This document shows positions 33,467 through 43,840 of a stretch of DNA of 64,000 bases, one piece after another. The DNA comes from an uncultured Pseudomonadales bacterium (lineage in GTDB: Bacteria; Pseudomonadota; Gammaproteobacteria; Pseudomonadales; CANNCY01), in NCBI GenBank assembly GCA_947503335.1, contig CANNCY010000001.1, positions 1,010,845 to 1,074,844 on the forward strand. Direction: 5' to 3'. Below the pieces are notes generated by a model. It was not told the origin of the DNA, made no database searches, and saw only the letters and a program-made list of their open reading frames with translations. A program made the position numbers and the translations under genes. Positions within the stretch are counted from its first letter, which is position 1; every line of letters begins with the position of its first letter.

Positions 33467-34087
33467 CTACACTCCATCATTGGCAATCATGCCCATGTAA
33501 TTATTGATCTTAGTATATTCTCTTGATGACCCATTAGCCAAATCAGTTCTTGATAACATCACACATTCTTTTTCGATATCGTTTTCTTTATACTTGCAGT
33601 CATACAACCCATATCCTAACGCTGCGAGAATCGGGTTGATAAAGATACTCTGGCTACGTATAGATAGCAGGCACAAAATTGAAAGAAACAAAATAAGAGA
33701 TGCTAAATCCTGCAGCTTACTCAGGTCGAAAGCAACAAATGAAATCATGTAGGGAATAGTGTAATTGACAACCTCACTAGAGCGACTCCTTGCAGTAACA
33801 ATTTCAATTGCAAATGGATTTCTAGAGATATTTCCAAGTACGTATCTGAGCATAAACAGACTCAGCACAGAAATTACAAATAAAAAAGTAACAGTAAGCG
33901 GATTCGCGAAACTCAACCAATATGGAATGCTAATGGTGCCCATGCCCATTAGAGGTTTTACCAAAGGATAAGTAAACCAGACAATGCCTTGAACATCTTT
34001 AATCAGCATGATCAAAAACAATGGTGTATAACCGCTAATAAATATTGCGATTGAGGGTACTAACCGCGTTATATTACGTCTATCCAT
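33467..34087 (-). CDS. kwaA: Kiwa anti-phage membrane protein KwaA
   Basis: 206 aa with four hydrophobic spans (about 9-29, 58-80, 107-125 and 128-158) and a hydrophilic C-terminal tail, as in KwaA. The identification rests on this topology plus the adjoining DUF4868 gene. It starts 3 bp after the hsdS stop and its end supplies the ribosome-binding site of kwaB, so both are inserted into the operon without breaking it. Confidence 0.72.
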   Translation of the reverse strand: MDRRNITRLVPSIAIFISGYTPLFLIMLIKDVQGIVWFTYPLVKPLMGMGTISIPYWLSFANPLTVTFLFVISVLSLFMLRYVLGNISRNPFAIEIVTARSRSSEVVNYTIPYMISFVAFDLSKLQDLASLILFLSILCLLSIRSQSIFINPILAALGYGLYDCKYKENDIEKECVMLSRTDLANGSSREYTKINNYMGMIANDGV

Positions 34088-34090
34088 GGC

Positions 34091-35311
34091 CTAAACCTCT
34101 ATCCTTCCCGCGATAAGCTTCGGCAAAAGCATATCGCGCTGTTTACTTAAATTGCGTTTTTTTGAACTCAATACAGCAATCTGATTAATTGCATCTCTAG
34201 CAATTTCATTAAATTGATTAAGCAATTGCTCACAAGGCACAGCCACATCATATTCTTTTAATACATCCCAGTTTGCTCTAGGCATCTTTGTACCTTGAGA
34301 TGTTTGTACACTATGAGCAACAAAGTCATCTGAGAAAGCCACGCTAGCAACTAGACCAAAAAGCTTTTCTTCAATTGGCCTCCATACAAATGTGTCAGAA
34401 GAACAAAGTCCATTAGTTTGAGCGACACCAACCTTGTGGAAGTAAGGCCTTATTTTTCCAAACAAAATATCGCCAGTTTGAAATTTTAATTTTGAACTTC
34501 CAATCTCATCAACTAGCTCCCATTCAGATAACGAAAGTGACTTCCTAGGAAAATGTTCTAGCCCCATGTATGGTGTACTTTCTTCAACTGGGCCTTTCTG
34601 AACACTTTCCCTAAGAAAATGCACCAATTCACCAAACTTCTTAACTTCCCAACCCTCAGGAATTTCACCTAGTGGGGAGTCTTTGAATTGGCAGCCTTCG
34701 TGACCAAGGAAGCGGAATTTGACGAACCATTCGCGGTAGAGAGATTGGGCCATGTCTTCGAGGATGGCGATGCGGCGATTGTTGTTTTCGATTAGGCTGT
34801 CATAAGCTTTTAGTACGCCTGAAATCTCTTTTTGAGTATCTAGATTTGGCAATTTAATTTTTAAACTCTCGGCATCACCAACCCGAATATGAGCCACGGT
34901 TGAGCCTGAACCAGCAGCATGCAACTGCCCTTGCATGTAGCGTTCCTGAAGAGCATAAAGTAAAAAATAATTATCTAACTTTTCAGGGTTAACACGATAC
35001 TGCATTAATCGTTGCCCCAAAAATATATTCAACCCACTTTTAGTTAGCATTCCAACTTCTCCTAAAGGAGCTTCTCTAGTAAGAATTACATCACCAACTT
35101 GTGGTACCGCTCGACGAGTCCATTTTTGATATGTTTCTTCTGTTACGTATCTGACAGTTTCTACATCAACCACGCCATTACGGACATTTGTTGTCCTTAT
35201 CATCCGATAAGGTGTTTCATAATCTACAACTGGAGCCGTCTTATTGACACAATCAACTACAGATTCGCAGACATCAATAACGATGACTTCTTTCCATTCA
35301 TTGGAGCTCAC
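34091..35311 (-). CDS. hsdS: Type I restriction-modification specificity subunit
   Basis: 406 aa from a GTG start that overlaps the hsdM stop by 4 bp (GTGA). Two target-recognition domains (about 1-165 and 225-370) are each followed by a conserved helix, [25 protein letters not shown] near 182-206 and the [26 protein letters not shown] end. It sets the bipartite DNA site read by the HsdM/HsdR complex. The site itself cannot be predicted from sequence. Confidence 0.93.
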   Translation of the reverse strand: MSSNEWKEVIVIDVCESVVDCVNKTAPVVDYETPYRMIRTTNVRNGVVDVETVRYVTEETYQKWTRRAVPQVGDVILTREAPLGEVGMLTKSGLNIFLGQRLMQYRVNPEKLDNYFLLYALQERYMQGQLHAAGSGSTVAHIRVGDAESLKIKLPNLDTQKEISGVLKAYDSLIENNNRRIAILEDMAQSLYREWFVKFRFLGHEGCQFKDSPLGEIPEGWEVKKFGELVHFLRESVQKGPVEESTPYMGLEHFPRKSLSLSEWELVDEIGSSKLKFQTGDILFGKIRPYFHKVGVAQTNGLCSSDTFVWRPIEEKLFGLVASVAFSDDFVAHSVQTSQGTKMPRANWDVLKEYDVAVPCEQLLNQFNEIARDAINQIAVLSSKKRNLSKQRDMLLPKLIAGRIEV

Positions 35312-36915
35312 GTAATTGACTCCAATACCTTCACAACATTTTCAGCAATCGTTTGCTCAAGCTTATGAGCGTCACTATTCAAAACTTCAAGCTCTTCTTG
35401 CAACGCTTCTAGCTTGGCAGCAAAGTCTTCATCATGCTCTTCATCGCCTTGGGCTACACCCACATAACGACCTGGGTTAAGCGACCAGCCCTGCTCTTCT
35501 ATCTCATCTATAGTGGCTACTTTACAAAGCCCAGCAATGTCTTCATATTCACCATTAGTGAAGTGTTTATCAATTTGATAGCTGCCATCATTGGCTTCTT
35601 CTTGATGATTTTCAAGATAAGTATTATCAACTGCCTCGCCACGGTAAAGACGCACGATATTGGCGATAAAATTCAACTGCTCACTGTTGAAGTCTCGTAC
35701 GGCACGCGTGACTTGTCTGTATATTTCACGGGCATCAACAAATAATACTTTATTTCTACGCTCTTCAGGCTTGCCTTTATCAAAGAACCATAATGAGCAT
35801 GGTAGAGTTACGGTGTAGAAAAAATTTGAGCTGATGGCGATCATCACATCGACACCACCATCTTGAATAATTTTCTTTCGAATCTCCATCTCTGAAGCAC
35901 GAGCATCACTGGCCGAGTTAGCCATAACAAAACCAGCACGGCCTGAATTGTTTAAGGCTGTGTAGAACTGCTGTATCCAGATGTAGTTTCCGTTATCGAC
36001 CCGAGGCATACCATATGGAAAACGAGCCCTATCATCTTCTAAGCGTTCTTTTTGAATTTTATCAACATTGAATGGCGGGTTAGCCATAACAAAATCAAAC
36101 TGACCGGGGCTTGAGTGAATATCATCGTAGTAGGAGTTACCTTCTCGAATATCACCTTGCAGGCCGTGAACAGCTAGGTTCATTTTGGCGAGGCGCACGG
36201 TATCAGCCGTTTTTTCTTGGCCAAAGCAGCTAAGCTCATCACCAGGCACTTTGTTGTGCTCTTCAACAAACGCGGCTGATTGCACAAACATACCTCCAGA
36301 ACCACAAGCTGGGTCATACACTTTGCCGTGGTAGGGCTCGATGATTTCAGTAATCAGCCGTACCAATGGGCTTGGGGTAAAGAACTCGCCGCCGCCTTGG
36401 CCTTCGCTGCGTGCAAATTCGGTGAGGAAGTATTCATAGATTCGCCCGAACACATCAGAGCCGATATCAAAGCGGATATTGGCAAAGTTCTTTAATAGGT
36501 TAGCGAGTATGGCGTTATCAAATACCGTGTAGGTTTTGGGTAAGGTATCTTTGATGGCCTCGTTCTCAGCTTCCAATACCTTCATGGCATCGTTAACAGC
36601 TTTACCTAGATCGACATCTTCAGGCAATTTGAGTAAATTGCTAAATAGCGCATCATCTGGCACGTACATTGCGCCCTCTGCTTGGATAGCGGTTTTGGTG
36701 TCGTTACCACCGCCACGTCTACGACGACTACTTTCTTGCTTAGCTTCTATACGCTCTTTCGCCATTTTATAGCGATATTCAGCGTAGCGTAGGAAGATTA
36801 ATCCTAGCACTGGGCGTGAGTATTGTTGTGAGGTAAGGCCTGTATTGGCACGCAGCTCATCGGCGGCATCCCACAGACGTTTTTCTAAATCGTTAATGTT
36901 TTTAAAGTCTGACAT
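35308..36915 (-). CDS. hsdM: Type I restriction-modification N6-adenine methyltransferase
   Basis: 535 aa. An N-terminal HsdM helical domain (about 5-150), then AdoMet motif [10 protein letters not shown] at 201-210 and catalytic NPPF at 279-282. It methylates adenine at the HsdS-defined site and forms the protective half of the system. It is the first gene of the operon hsdM-hsdS-kwaA-kwaB-hsdR, whose junctions are overlaps or gaps of at most 3 bp. Confidence 0.95.
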   Translation of the reverse strand: MSDFKNINDLEKRLWDAADELRANTGLTSQQYSRPVLGLIFLRYAEYRYKMAKERIEAKQESSRRRRGGGNDTKTAIQAEGAMYVPDDALFSNLLKLPEDVDLGKAVNDAMKVLEAENEAIKDTLPKTYTVFDNAILANLLKNFANIRFDIGSDVFGRIYEYFLTEFARSEGQGGGEFFTPSPLVRLITEIIEPYHGKVYDPACGSGGMFVQSAAFVEEHNKVPGDELSCFGQEKTADTVRLAKMNLAVHGLQGDIREGNSYYDDIHSSPGQFDFVMANPPFNVDKIQKERLEDDRARFPYGMPRVDNGNYIWIQQFYTALNNSGRAGFVMANSASDARASEMEIRKKIIQDGGVDVMIAISSNFFYTVTLPCSLWFFDKGKPEERRNKVLFVDAREIYRQVTRAVRDFNSEQLNFIANIVRLYRGEAVDNTYLENHQEEANDGSYQIDKHFTNGEYEDIAGLCKVATIDEIEEQGWSLNPGRYVGVAQGDEEHDEDFAAKLEALQEELEVLNSDAHKLEQTIAENVVKVLESIT

Positions 36916-37021
36916 ACTTGTTCATTCTTGTTTTTTAATCGCAATGAACAAATTAGCGAGGCGGCAATTCCATACCACAAAAATTCGTCCATGCATTAAT
37001 CTAAGGTTGTTAACTCTCGGT

Positions 37022-37225
37022 CTATTCTTCTTTGTGCTCTAACAACTGCCCCACTTCACAGTCTAAATATGCACAGATCTTATCGAGCGCTTCTTTATCA
37101 ATTTGTTTAAACGTCTCGTTATAAAGCCTACTAATCGTATTTCGACCTAATCCCGTCTCGCGAGCAAGTTCGGCTATCGAAATTCGACGCTCGCCCATAA
37201 TTTTTGAAAGGTGACACTTAATCAT
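37022..37225 (-). CDS. Small XRE/Cro-type HTH regulator
   Basis: 67 aa, a bare helix-turn-helix (SIAELARETGLGRNTISRLYN, about 17-37) with a short dimer tail. It is divergent from the serine-recombinase operon. The 160-bp region between them contains three inverted repeats built on CGTGC/GCACG that surround a TTGACA promoter. I infer that this protein represses the recombinase and perhaps itself. Confidence 0.85.
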   Translation of the reverse strand: MIKCHLSKIMGERRISIAELARETGLGRNTISRLYNETFKQIDKEALDKICAYLDCEVGQLLEHKEE

Positions 37226-37299
37226 AGTGTTTAAGCTAGTTTAGTTTTTATCGGTTCACTATATAAAAAACGGTCATACATGTCACTTTTACAATTTTC

Positions 37300-37378
37300 T
37301 GCACGAATTTCGTGCAGACAGCACGAAAAACGGTTGACATAAACGTGCAATCTGCTAATTTAACGTGCAGATAGCACG
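37300..37378 (+). promoter_or_regulatory. Promoter and operators of the serine-recombinase operon
   Basis: -35 TTGACA (37334-37339) and -10 TAATTT (37356-37361) are 16 bp apart. Operators: TGCACGAATTTCGTGCA (37300-37316, perfect), CGTGCAGACAGCACG (37311-37325) and CGTGCAGATAGCACG (37364-37378). They flank the core promoter on both sides, as expected for tight repression by the divergent HTH protein. Confidence 0.65.
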
Positions 37379-37390
37379 AGGATTATGCAC

Positions 37391-37540
37391 ATGAAGCAGC
37401 ACAACACCGATCAGGTAGATCAGCCAAAACGTAAAGGACGACGCCGCGAGCTAACCCTAACCCTTAAGGGCGAGATTCAGATTGGCGCAGTTGCGATCAA
37501 CTACCTAGCCAAGGAGTTTGTCGAATGGCACAACCAGTAG
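37391..37540 (+). CDS. 49-aa protein overlapping the serine recombinase
   Basis: The ATG at 37391 is preferred over the one at 37385 because GAGG lies 9 bp before it and only 3 bp before the other. It begins with a basic cluster QPKRKGRRRELTLTLKGEI and ends in NYLAKEFVEWHNQ. It overlaps the recombinase start by 16 bp in another frame, so the two are translationally coupled. It could be a recombination directionality factor or a small DNA-binding accessory protein. Function unknown. Confidence 0.5.
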   Translation: MKQHNTDQVDQPKRKGRRRELTLTLKGEIQIGAVAINYLAKEFVEWHNQ

Positions 37541-39015
37541 CCCTTTATCTGCGCTCGTCAAAAGACAAGCACGATGTGTCGGTTGATGCTCAGCGTCGCG
37601 AGCTGTCTGAGTACGTTACCGAGCAAGGCGACTTTATTGTTGAGATCTTCGAAGACAAGGTAGAGAGCGCCAAAACTGACGACCGCCCTGGCTTTCAGGC
37701 GATGATCTCTATGTCGCAAAAAGCGGCGCGCACCTTTAACAAGATCTACTGCTACGACACCAGTCGATTTAGCCGCCGTCAGCATCATGCTCAGATGTAT
37801 AAGCACATGCTTAAAAAGAAAGGCATCGAGCTGGTGTTTTTGAAACTCCCCAAGACCGATTCAATCTTAGACCCAGTGGTAGAGTCGTTAATGGAGATCT
37901 TTGACGAGTTCCATTCGCAAAAGTCGAAGATGGATGGCCTTCGCGGCATGCGCGAAAACGTTAAGCAAGGTTGGCGAGCCGGTGGCAGTGCTGTTTATGG
38001 CTACGAGCTAGATAAGGTCGTAGTCGGCTCACGCGAGGGCCAGCCGATTCACAAATCGCGCCTTAAGCCCTGCCCTAAGCACTTTTCTACCATGCAGGCA
38101 TACCTTAAGGGGCGCGCCGCAGGCCGTGGCCGCACCGAACTGATTCGCGAGCTAAACATTAAAAAGCCAATGTCGACCATGCTGTATGCAGAAGACAACC
38201 TGCATGTATACGCAGGCCATACGGTATGGAACAAAACCAATGAAAAGATCGATGGCGAGTTTGTAGGTGGTAAACGCTACCGTGATCGCAGCGAATGGAT
38301 CATTCACCGAGACACCCACGAGCCGATGATTAGCGACGAAGAGCAAGAGGCTATTGAGCAGCAAGGTCGTGTTTATTCAAACGCTAAAACTCGCACTCGC
38401 AATAGCGACTATCTTCTTGCAGGCCTTATCAAATGTAGCTGTGGCGCTAACTATCAGGGCGATTCAGGCTATTACCGCTGCGGCAAACGCTGTGGTACCA
38501 AGGGCGTTCGCAAAGAAAATATCGAGCAGCTGGTGGTTGATAAGATCATGGAGAGCTTCTTAAAACTCGCCCCCGTAAAACAGCTCAAAGAGATCGTGGT
38601 TAAAGAGATGCGCGCTAACCGTAAACACCTGCGCACCAAGCAAGAGCACCTGCAAGAGAGCCTACGGCTTACCGAGAACGAGATCAAAGACCTGATGAAG
38701 CTTGCCAGTCAAACCACCAACCCTCGGCCCATGCTGATGCGCATTGAAGAGCTAGAACAAGAGCGCCTTAAAACCGAGGCCGATCTAGCCAATGTCGAGA
38801 CCGAAGAAGACCCTAGAAAATTCAACATCGACAACAAGCAACTGCGCACCTGGATCTGCGACTACGCCGCGAAATTTTGCGAAGGCGACACCGAAACGCT
38901 GCATAAGCGTAAGTCGTTGATACGGGCCTTGATAACCGAAGGCACATTCGATGGTTTCGAACTGACCCTTAAGGCTGGGGTTAAGCCATTAGACGAGGTG
39001 ATGATGCTGTCGTAA
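37525..39015 (+). CDS. Large serine recombinase (site-specific integrase)
   Basis: 496 aa. The resolvase domain has the nucleophile Ser at 11-12 (YLRSSKDK) and the arginine cluster YDTSRFSRR. A recombinase domain follows (GYELDK, about 155-280). A zinc-ribbon domain holds two CxC-type pairs (IKCSCGANYQGDSGYYRCGKRC, near 294-316), then a coiled coil (about 345-420). Such enzymes integrate mobile DNA at a fixed site. It lies 200 bp from tRNA-Glu and reads toward it, the usual place for the island integrase. An N6-type repressor system sits upstream. Confidence 0.92.
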   Translation: MAQPVALYLRSSKDKHDVSVDAQRRELSEYVTEQGDFIVEIFEDKVESAKTDDRPGFQAMISMSQKAARTFNKIYCYDTSRFSRRQHHAQMYKHMLKKKGIELVFLKLPKTDSILDPVVESLMEIFDEFHSQKSKMDGLRGMRENVKQGWRAGGSAVYGYELDKVVVGSREGQPIHKSRLKPCPKHFSTMQAYLKGRAAGRGRTELIRELNIKKPMSTMLYAEDNLHVYAGHTVWNKTNEKIDGEFVGGKRYRDRSEWIIHRDTHEPMISDEEQEAIEQQGRVYSNAKTRTRNSDYLLAGLIKCSCGANYQGDSGYYRCGKRCGTKGVRKENIEQLVVDKIMESFLKLAPVKQLKEIVVKEMRANRKHLRTKQEHLQESLRLTENEIKDLMKLASQTTNPRPMLMRIEELEQERLKTEADLANVETEEDPRKFNIDNKQLRTWICDYAAKFCEGDTETLHKRKSLIRALITEGTFDGFELTLKAGVKPLDEVMMLS

Positions 39016-39041
39016 AAACGGCAAAAAACTGCCCTTTTTAG

Positions 39042-39063
39042 CGCCCCAAGCGGGCGTTTTTTT
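39042..39063 (+). terminator. Terminator of the serine-recombinase operon
   Basis: CGCCC/GGGCG stem with a 5-nt loop followed by seven Ts, 27 bp after the recombinase stop. Confidence 0.75.
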
Positions 39064-39178
39064 GTGCCAAAAATTAGGCGTTTTTGACGATAGTCTGTAA
39101 CCGATTTTCTTAACCCAAAACTGAATCAAGAAATCAGTAACCACGGGGCCTTGGGCCAATTATGTTTGTTTCAGATAT

Positions 39179-39209
39179 AAAAAAACCCAGCTGAAAACAG
39201 CTGGGTTTT
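39179..39209 (-). terminator. Terminator of tRNA-Glu
   Basis: CCCAGCTG/CAGCTGGG around a 4-nt loop with seven Ts on the minus strand, 7 bp after the tRNA 3' end. It occupies the same place as the GCCTGCTC-type terminators in the remnant repeats but differs in sequence. Confidence 0.85.
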
Positions 39210-39215
39210 AGAACA

Positions 39216-39291
39216 TGGCATCCCGTAGGGGAGTCGAACCCCTGTTACCGCCGTGAAAGGGCGGTGTCCTAGGCCTCTAGACGAACGGGAC
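39216..39291 (-). tRNA. tRNA-Glu (UUC)
   Basis: 76 nt with encoded CCA. It starts GTCCCGTTCGTCTAGAGGCC, has anticodon loop CTTTCAC (anticodon TTC) and T-loop TTCGACT, and folds as a full cloverleaf. Its 3' 21 bp recur, with one mismatch, at 131, 1804, 3350 and 15699. It is the likely attachment site of the island to its left. Confidence 0.96.
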
Positions 39292-39436
39292 ACAAGCTGT
39301 TGGGCTGTGCCTCAACAACGGAGCGTATTCTATTGGTGCGCCCTGCTATCGTCAATCGTAAAAATTACTTATTTAACAGCAGGTTAGCTTTTTGCGATAT
39401 TAACACCCAAACTTTATTAAAAGCGGTGTAACTGCA

Positions 39437-39970
39437 ATGAGCATACCCAATAACAATAACGCTTTAATAATTATAGACGTTCAAAAGGCTTATCTAACCT
39501 ACGATAGCGTTTATCCTTCACATAACGACGTGATCAATAATATCAATAAGCTTCTCACTCGTTGGCGAGCCGCTAAAGCCCCAATAATCCACATTCGCCA
39601 TGCTTCAAAGCATAGCGACTCGCCCTACCACTCAAGCGCTGCTACCCATCAATTTGTTGAACAACTAGCGCCGCTAGAGAATGAAACGGTAATCACCAAA
39701 TATGAGAACTGCGCCTTCATTGGCACCAACCTCCAAGAAACACTTGAGCAGCTCGCCATCGAGCAACTTACGGTTACGGGCGTACTAATTAACCATTCGG
39801 TCGACGCGACAATTCGATACGCTGCCGGTCAGGGTTTCGACATAAACTTACCAGCCAGCGCTACATCAGCCATGGCAATAAAGTCCAAAAATGGAGTAAA
39901 TGCCACACCTCTTGAGGCGCACAGCCTATTACTTGCTAACTTAGACGAAGAATATTGCACCCTCGTCTAA
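39437..39970 (+). CDS. Isochorismatase-like hydrolase with Ser in place of the catalytic Cys
   Basis: 177 aa, full length for the cysteine-hydrolase family. Asp14 (IIIDVQ) and Lys88 (ITKYENCAF) of the usual Asp-Lys-Cys triad are present. The Cys position in the TGVxxxxCVxxT motif is Ser121 (TGVLINHSVDAT). The family hydrolyses amides or the vinyl ether of isochorismate through that Cys, so this protein may be inactive, may use Ser, or may only bind its ligand. It is a single gene just outside the island. Confidence 0.85.
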   Translation: MSIPNNNNALIIIDVQKAYLTYDSVYPSHNDVINNINKLLTRWRAAKAPIIHIRHASKHSDSPYHSSAATHQFVEQLAPLENETVITKYENCAFIGTNLQETLEQLAIEQLTVTGVLINHSVDATIRYAAGQGFDINLPASATSAMAIKSKNGVNATPLEAHSLLLANLDEEYCTLV

Positions 39971-40189
39971 TTCGTAAAACACTACATCTTGTATCGAAAA
40001 GATTCGAGAACCACAACATGTCGGCCATATTCCTAAACAACGCAGTTTTGGGCGAGTTCTTAAGCGTATCGGTTCTAATCAACAACTTGACCACGCAATC
40101 AAAGACTAGGCAATATTAAACAGATTGGAAGAAGTAATGACAGGAACGTTGCCCATAAGATAAAACATACAGACATCAGGAGATGACTC

Positions 40190-40840
40190 ATGGCGAATGA
40201 TCCTCGCACCTTTCAGCTTGTAACCCTTCGTTCAGAACGGCGTCGGCAAATCTTTCATACTCATCAAGATTACTTCTACTTTCTTTCACTGATCAAAAAA
40301 CTAAACAGCCAATTTTCGATAGAGTGTCACGCCTATGCGTTGCTATCAAATCATGTGAAGTTGATGGTTAGCGGGTTCGATAACTTTCATGTATCGAACT
40401 ATTTAAGAGCGCTAAAAGACCAGTTTAATGTTTGGAGCCAACGCAACCACCCCGAACGTAAAGCCGTGTTTAGCCATTTTTGTAACGCAAAAATCGCCAC
40501 GGCCTACGACCAAATACTATGTATGCTGCGTGTAGACCTAACTCACACCAATCGCCCTACTCGCTTGCATAGCAGCGACCAAGCCTTTTCAAGCTATCGA
40601 CACAACTGCGATGGCATTGGTAGCTATATGCTAACTAATTGCCCCGGTTACGAGGGCTTGGGCGTTAACGACTGCGATCGGCGCACACGATATCGCGAAA
40701 TGGCAAATTCGCCCCAAACCCACGAAACCTTTTCTAGAATCGATTACCAACACCATTCTAGAAACGCAATAGACTATCGAGCTCCCGTTGCACCACAGCA
40801 TGGTGTGCACAGCGCTGACATTCGCTATTTAGATAGGTAA
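40190..40840 (+). CDS. REP-associated transposase-like protein, degenerate HUH
   Basis: 216 aa. The N-terminal half matches IS200/REP-type Y1 transposases (QLVTLRSERRRQIFHTHQDYFYFLSLI, IECHAYALLSNHVKLMV). The HUH motif, normally NHVH, reads N54-H55-V56-K57, so one metal ligand is lost. The downstream segment that usually contains YIHLNP is also altered (MLRVDLTHTNRP). AGGAG precedes the ATG and the frame is intact, so the gene is not simply decayed. A domesticated nucleic-acid-binding role is possible. Confidence 0.7.
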   Translation: MANDPRTFQLVTLRSERRRQIFHTHQDYFYFLSLIKKLNSQFSIECHAYALLSNHVKLMVSGFDNFHVSNYLRALKDQFNVWSQRNHPERKAVFSHFCNAKIATAYDQILCMLRVDLTHTNRPTRLHSSDQAFSSYRHNCDGIGSYMLTNCPGYEGLGVNDCDRRTRYREMANSPQTHETFSRIDYQHHSRNAIDYRAPVAPQHGVHSADIRYLDR

Positions 40841-40873
40841 ACTGAAACCCTTGATTTATAAGGGTACACAACA

Positions 40874-41536
40874 TTGAGTAACAAAACCCTAGTGTGGGAC
40901 ACCCCCACCCGCTTATACCACTGGCTACTACTTATACACCTTGTCGCACTTTGGTATACCAGCAGCCCATTCAACGAAAAGATCCACCCGATCGTTGGGC
41001 AAAGTATTCTTGCGTTAGCTATCTTTCGCATCTTATGGGGCTTTATGGGTAGCCACCATAGCCGCTGGTTAAACATGCCATTCTCGCCGCGCAAGCTATT
41101 CGCATACCTGACCGGCAAAGGGCCACACTATACCGGGCATACCCCAGCAGGCGCCTACTTTAGTCTATTGGTGCCATTTATAATCATCGTTCAAGCCACC
41201 ACTGGTCTAATGCATACAGACGCCGTTTTCTATGATGGCCCGCTACGAGCGTACACCGCTGATGTCATCACAAAACAGGTAGGCGCTATTCACTCGCTTA
41301 CATTCGATGGCTTGCTAGCATTTATCGCCATACACATCTCGGTCGTTATCGGCTACCTAGTAATCAAGAAAGACGCGCTATACAAATCTATGATTACGGG
41401 CTCTAAAGATACAACGGGCGAGCCAAACGCTGCCTATTCGCTTGTTTTAGCACTAGTGCTTGCTGTAGGCTGCTACGCCCTTGTATTTGGCGGGCTGTCG
41501 ATGATTCCTCAACCTGTCATGGATTTCGGATTTTAA
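40874..41536 (+). CDS. Cytochrome b561-family membrane protein
   Basis: 220 aa from a TTG start. Four main hydrophobic spans and the conserved WDTPTRLYHWLLLIHL opening with two His ligands. Further His residues occur in GSHHSRW, HTPAGAYFSLL and AIHSLTF...IAIHISVVIGYLV, as in diheme b-type cytochromes that couple periplasmic donors to the quinone pool. It is 15 bp before the NhaC-like gene and in line with hemF, a haem-biosynthesis gene, which suggests one operon with a haem or redox theme. Confidence 0.85.
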   Translation: MSNKTLVWDTPTRLYHWLLLIHLVALWYTSSPFNEKIHPIVGQSILALAIFRILWGFMGSHHSRWLNMPFSPRKLFAYLTGKGPHYTGHTPAGAYFSLLVPFIIIVQATTGLMHTDAVFYDGPLRAYTADVITKQVGAIHSLTFDGLLAFIAIHISVVIGYLVIKKDALYKSMITGSKDTTGEPNAAYSLVLALVLAVGCYALVFGGLSMIPQPVMDFGF

Positions 41537-41551
41537 GGTACACACAATAAT

Positions 41552-43770
<2,219 letters not shown>

Positions 43771-43793
43771 TCTTATAGGGCGAGTTTAAACCA

Positions 43794-43826
43794 TAAAAAA
43801 AGCGGCTAACTTAGCCGCTTTTTTTG
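43794..43826. terminator. Bidirectional terminator after hemF
   Basis: AGCGGCT/AGCCGCT stem flanked by seven As and seven Ts, between convergent hemF and the AbgT-type gene. Confidence 0.8.
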
Positions 43827-43840
43827 TACCCAAGAAAAAT

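Noticed and set aside
38975-38985. CTGGGGTTAAG, the repeat's box, at the end of the serine-recombinase gene
   Set aside because: It encodes conserved-looking residues of the protein and lies in the wrong direction relative to the tRNA, so I treat it as coincidence.
1-39215. Prophage
   Set aside because: No capsid, portal, terminase, tail or lysis genes were seen.
39971-40189. Short open frames between the isochorismatase-like and transposase-like genes
   Set aside because: Frames of about 30-40 codons without ribosome-binding sites or recognisable products. They may be the tail of a lost gene, but this cannot be supported.
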